From the NCBI GenBank assembly GCA_045615345.1, contig JAZLER010000011.1, positions 1-64,000 on the forward strand: a DNA stretch of 64,000 bases, in the 5' to 3' direction. Each line of letters begins with the position of its first letter. The first letter of the stretch is position 1. This document shows, in pieces, positions 60,570 to 64,000 of this stretch. The translations under genes were made by a program, and so were the position numbers. The notes beneath the pieces are model-generated. The model searched no databases, was not told where the DNA came from, and saw only the letters and a program-made list of their open reading frames with translations. Source of the DNA: Fumia sp045615345. Lineage in GTDB: Bacteria; Bacillota; Clostridia; Oscillospirales; Ruminococcaceae.

Positions 60570-63500
60570 ATGTCTAAGAAAACTAACAACGAAAATCTAA
60601 AAAGGAACACACTTTCATTGTTAAGTAATCCTTTTTCTACAGGCGGAGGTGGTGGGGATTTTGAACGCAAAGTACAAGCAACATTTATATTAACCTTGTT
60701 AATCGAAGGGTTTTCACCGTTATTAAATGCTTCTGTAACTTCGTTGGATTTTCAAGCAAAAAGGTTAGGTTGGGATACTGATGATTTGCTTGTCACCTCA
60801 TTAGTAGATGAACAAGAACGCAAACTTTTGTGCCAAATAAAGCATGGTGTAGCGTTTACTACTAGCAACACCGCTTTCAAAAAAGTTGTTTATGCCGCCT
60901 GGAATGATTTTAATAAGCCAGAATTTGATAAACAACACGATAAAATTGCCTTGATAACAGGTTTATCATCTAAAAGTGATGTGTTGCGCTTCATTTATAA
61001 TCAAGCTAAAGTTTCTAAAGATGAAAAAGATTTTATTCAAAGAATCTATGAACGAAAATATTCAAGCAATGATAACCGAGAAAAATTGGAAGTGATAAGA
61101 CAGATCTTACGCGATGCAAAAGGTGAAGAAGTAACGGAATGTGAGTTGTGGGAGTTTTGCAAAGTTTTCGCCGTTTTAGTTTTTGATTTGTCATATAAAA
61201 ACAATGTAAATGAATTTCTAATTCAAGCTTTAATTTTATCAAATTCTAAGGCCAACACCGCTGAAGCGTGGGAAAAACTATTAGATTACGCGGGACAATG
61301 CAACAAAACTGCAGCTCATGTTAATATCGAAAATATGCCAGATTATATTAAGGAACTTTTCGAAAAAGAAATATTAAAATTCGCAACGCCTACAAACCTT
61401 GACTCTTTTTCTCCAGACACATTATGGGCGAAGTTGGCATTGTTAGGTGGCTGGGATGAGAATAATCAATTTGACAAGCAATTAATAGAAGACTTTTTAG
61501 GTTCTAATTATTCTGCCATCCAAAGCAAAGTGCAAGAAAATTCGATTTCGCCTTCTTCAATTGTAACATTCGACAATGGAGTTTGGCGGATAAAGAATAG
61601 CGCTGCTTTAATTGAAAAGTGTTCACACTTTTTCTTTGATGATAGCATAAAACTTTTATTTCAACTTGCAACTTTTGTTTTTCAAAGTAAAGATAAACGC
61701 ATTCAGCCAGATGGTACATTCAGTTTACTGATTCCATCAAATGGCGCTTTCGATCATTCAGGAATATTAAGAAATGGTTTGATTCATGGAATTGCTATTC
61801 TTTGCAATTCAAGCATACCACTTTTGCCATGTTCAGATGGTCTTGTTGATCATGAAGCTCGCTTGTTTGTGAGAAACCTTTTATCCAATTTCGACTCATC
61901 CATATGGAACAGTTTGGATTCTACTCTAACTATTATTGCCGAAATACATCCAGCTGAATTTTTGGCAAGGTTGGAAAAAACAATACTAAGTTCGCCTGAA
62001 ACGATAGAAGCGTTATTCCCTAAAAACAATTCAAATATTATGTTTTCACGAAATTCCATTTGTTCTGTTTTGTGGTCAATTGAATGTTTGGCGTGGGATG
62101 AAACTTATTTTATAACTTGCATTCGTATCTTAGGAGAATTGGCGAGTTTAAATTACGAAAAAACTAATCATGCAAATACACCCATTCGTTCGATTATAAA
62201 TATTATGTTGCCATGGTATCCTCAAACATTAGCAACAACACGAAAGCAAAAGAATGCAATAAAAAGTTTGCAGAATGATTCCCCGCAAATTGCATGGAGA
62301 ATAATTAAACAATTGCTTCCGCATTCAACCACTTCTACTGGAGGAACCAATAAACCTAAATATATTATCAAAAACTTACCCGAAGAGGTTTTGGTTTCTC
62401 CAGAACAAATTATTGAAATGCAGAATTATTACTCAAATGTTGCCATTGAACTAGCTAAACAGGATATTAAAAAGCTCCACGACTTGCTTAATCATTTCGA
62501 GAACATGGATAAGGAATCTGTTCGTGCGTATCTCAAGACGATACTTGATACAAGTTCAAATTGGGACAATGAGACAAAATACCCTGTTTGGAGTAAAATG
62601 AGCATATATAGATCTTGGGTTGTTAATAATGCCACCGAAGATTTAGATAAAGAAATGATGGATTTATTAAGTTCAGTAATTGAAAAAACAACACCTGATG
62701 AAGCCATCTATAACTTTAGATTATTATTCGAACCTCAATATTTTGATTATGATGAGGATGAGTCGGATGGAACTCTATCTAAATTGCAAAAAAGAAGAAA
62801 TGCTCAGCAAGATGCTCCCGACAAGATATATAACAGCTATGGAATTAAATCTGTCATTCAATTTGGCAGGGATGTAAACAATTTATCACTAATAGCAAAT
62901 TATTTGGGACGTTCTTTGGATAAAAAAGAATTGAGAAAACTCATCAAGACCTGTTTTGACAATGATTTAGAAAAAGAGTTTTTCGCCACTGTATTATATG
63001 GCTTCTTTTATGCTAATGACATATCTGATATTTGCGATTTAGGGTTGGACGAGTATCCGCCCGCATATATTGCATGGGTATTTACTTGTTTCCCAATAGA
63101 CAATAAAATATTTAAACTTGTAGATCAATTTCTCGCAGATCATCAAAATTTATACTGGGAAACCATTTCTATTCCCCATTTAGGTGTAGGTGATGAAGCC
63201 GATGCAAACTTTATGTGGAACAAATTAATTAACTATAACAGGCAAATTTCTGCTATCAATTTATTCGGAATCGATACTAATAACTGTAGTATTTCAACCG
63301 ATAAAATAGAAGAAGCTCTTATTGCAGCATCATCAATGAATAGCGAAGAGGCTTTAGACCCTAATGCCGTACGCAATCTTATTAATTATCTGCAAATTAA
63401 CGCACCACAAGATATAAACATCATTAGTGATATTGAGGTAATATATTTGCCGTGGTTAGACGAATATTCGAAAGTAAAACCAAAAGCATTAAGATACCGA

Positions 63501-64000
63501 CTATCAAATGAACCTCAATTCTTCTGTGATTTAATTGCATTGATGTACAAAAAAAGACACGCTAAAACACACGATGAGCAATTGCCCGAGAATGTATCAA
63601 AACGCCTCTTTGAAATATTCTTTCGATACAGCATAGTTCCAGGTACCGATTGGGAGGGAAAATATCACGAAGATATTTTCAATAATTGGATTGCTTATTG
63701 CAAAAAATGGGGTTCTGAGCAAGATAGAATTGAAGTGGTACAACAAACAATAGGTAATGGATTATCATATGCCAAAAGATGTGAAAATGGCCTTATTGAT
63801 GAATTCATCATCAAAGAGCTTAATAAAGCTGGTAATGAGGACATGAGAAGAGGCTTCAGTATGGGCATATATAACCAACGAGGAGCCTCGTGGGTTGACC
63901 CCGAAGGTAAGCCTGAATACAAGCTTGCAAACGAATACAACGAGTTGGCCTCTAAAAGTGAAGAACTTGGTTATTCAAGATTTGCTGAAACTCTTCGAGA
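60570..64000 (+). CDS. Large nuclease-helical protein, probable anti-phage effector (3' end outside window)
   Basis: Open from the ATG at 60570 (GAGG 7 bp upstream) to the window end without a stop: at least 1,143 residues, C-terminus missing. Residues about 24-130 look like a PD-(D/E)XK nuclease of the Cap4/DUF4297 kind: STGGGGGDFERKVQATF (Glu32), WDTDDLL (Asp71, Asp72), LLCQIKHG (Gln89, Lys91), then YAAWNDFNKPEFDKQHDKIA. Residues about 280-540 contain conserved-looking LLGGWDENNQFD, NGVWRIKNSAALIE, WSIECLAWDETYF and IMLPWYPQTLATTRKQ segments, and the rest is helical. No Walker A motif is visible, so it is not a standard STAND/Avs protein in the part seen. Leu TTA and Ile ATA codons are commoner than in neighbours, suggesting transfer. 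Function is inferred. Confidence 0.65.
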   Translation, partial: MSKKTNNENLKRNTLSLLSNPFSTGGGGGDFERKVQATFILTLLIEGFSPLLNASVTSLDFQAKRLGWDTDDLLVTSLVDEQERKLLCQIKHGVAFTTSNTAFKKVVYAAWNDFNKPEFDKQHDKIALITGLSSKSDVLRFIYNQAKVSKDEKDFIQRIYERKYSSNDNREKLEVIRQILRDAKGEEVTECELWEFCKVFAVLVFDLSYKNNVNEFLIQALILSNSKANTAEAWEKLLDYAGQCNKTAAHVNIENMPDYIKELFEKEILKFATPTNLDSFSPDTLWAKLALLGGWDENNQFDKQLIEDFLGSNYSAIQSKVQENSISPSSIVTFDNGVWRIKNSAALIEKCSHFFFDDSIKLLFQLATFVFQSKDKRIQPDGTFSLLIPSNGAFDHSGILRNGLIHGIAILCNSSIPLLPCSDGLVDHEARLFVRNLLSNFDSSIWNSLDSTLTIIAEIHPAEFLARLEKTILSSPETIEALFPKNNSNIMFSRNSICSVLWSIECLAWDETYFITCIRILGELASLNYEKTNHANTPIRSIINIMLPWYPQTLATTRKQKNAIKSLQNDSPQIAWRIIKQLLPHSTTSTGGTNKPKYIIKNLPEEVLVSPEQIIEMQNYYSNVAIELAKQDIKKLHDLLNHFENMDKESVRAYLKTILDTSSNWDNETKYPVWSKMSIYRSWVVNNATEDLDKEMMDLLSSVIEKTTPDEAIYNFRLLFEPQYFDYDEDESDGTLSKLQKRRNAQQDAPDKIYNSYGIKSVIQFGRDVNNLSLIANYLGRSLDKKELRKLIKTCFDNDLEKEFFATVLYGFFYANDISDICDLGLDEYPPAYIAWVFTCFPIDNKIFKLVDQFLADHQNLYWETISIPHLGVGDEADANFMWNKLINYNRQISAINLFGIDTNNCSISTDKIEEALIAASSMNSEEALDPNAVRNLINYLQINAPQDINIISDIEVIYLPWLDEYSKVKPKALRYRLSNEPQFFCDLIALMYKKRHAKTHDEQLPENVSKRLFEIFFRYSIVPGTDWEGKYHEDIFNNWIAYCKKWGSEQDRIEVVQQTIGNGLSYAKRCENGLIDEFIIKELNKAGNEDMRRGFSMGIYNQRGASWVDPEGKPEYKLANEYNELASKSEELGYSRFAETLR

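Noticed and set aside
61033..63940. Several short minus-strand and shifted-frame ORFs between 61 and 64 kb
   Set aside because: All lie inside the uninterrupted plus-strand ORF that starts at 60570 and lack ribosome sites.

Overview
The window reads as chromosomal DNA of a low-GC Gram-positive anaerobe, most likely a gut-type Clostridia lineage (inference). Supporting genes are electron-bifurcating NfnAB, Rex, CarD, DUF4364 and DUF4250 proteins, PyrR attenuation, a lysine riboswitch, choline-binding-type cell-wall repeats and AraC-regulated carbohydrate clusters. Genes are densely packed. Most carry AGGAGG-like ribosome sites, many promoters have 17-bp spacers, and most transcription units end in clear intrinsic terminators.

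Layout. 1-620: five tRNAs (Gly, Arg, His, Gln, Gln) on the minus strand from one near-consensus promoter. 0.7-3.4 kb: SDR enzyme, then rpsB-tsf with a structured leader. 3.4-6.6 kb: asd-dapA-dapB behind a lysine riboswitch. 6.6-10.1 kb: queA, tgt, mntP and a phosphoribosyltransferase-like gene. 10.1-13.5 kb: a cobalamin-riboswitch unit (DUF4430 lipoprotein, ECF S component, GH78-like enzyme). 13.5-17.1 kb: an MltG/choline-binding fusion, then nfnA-nfnB. 17.3-24.6 kb: a tight five-gene redox/carbohydrate operon (OYE, SDR, flavoprotein, helical lyase-like protein, TIM-barrel isomerase) opposite an AraC regulator. 24.6-31 kb: pyrE, an aminotransferase, two paralogous choline-binding surface proteins and a solitary trpB. 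31-35 kb: acn-icd-rex, tRNA-Pro and two copies of a 118-bp structured repeat. 35.4-48.5 kb: P-loop kinase-like protein, an M55 peptidase/Gfo-Idh/SGNH/amidohydrolase operon with an AraC regulator, a dGTPase-like HD protein, CarD, RluA, DUF4250, GH127, AraC and Gfo/Idh. 48.6-58.4 kb: DUF4364, the PyrR-attenuated pyrR-pyrC-pyrF-carA-carB operon and pncA-pncB. 58.4-59.9 kb: small lipoprotein, uppP, tRNA-Leu. 60-64 kb: an accessory segment directly after tRNA-Leu, with a nonsense-interrupted small gene, a DUF3791 gene and a very long ORF still open at the window end.

Three points matter most. (1) The ORF from 60570 encodes at least 1,143 residues: an N-terminal PD-(D/E)XK/Cap4-like nuclease signature followed by a long helical body with no P-loop in the visible part. 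It looks like an anti-phage effector. (2) CarA has lost all three catalytic residues of its glutaminase site while the rest of the pyr operon is intact, which suggests ammonia-dependent carbamoyl-phosphate synthesis. (3) The five-gene OYE/SDR/flavoprotein operon with its own AraC regulator looks like an uncharacterised catabolic pathway. All family assignments come from reading motifs; no database search was run.
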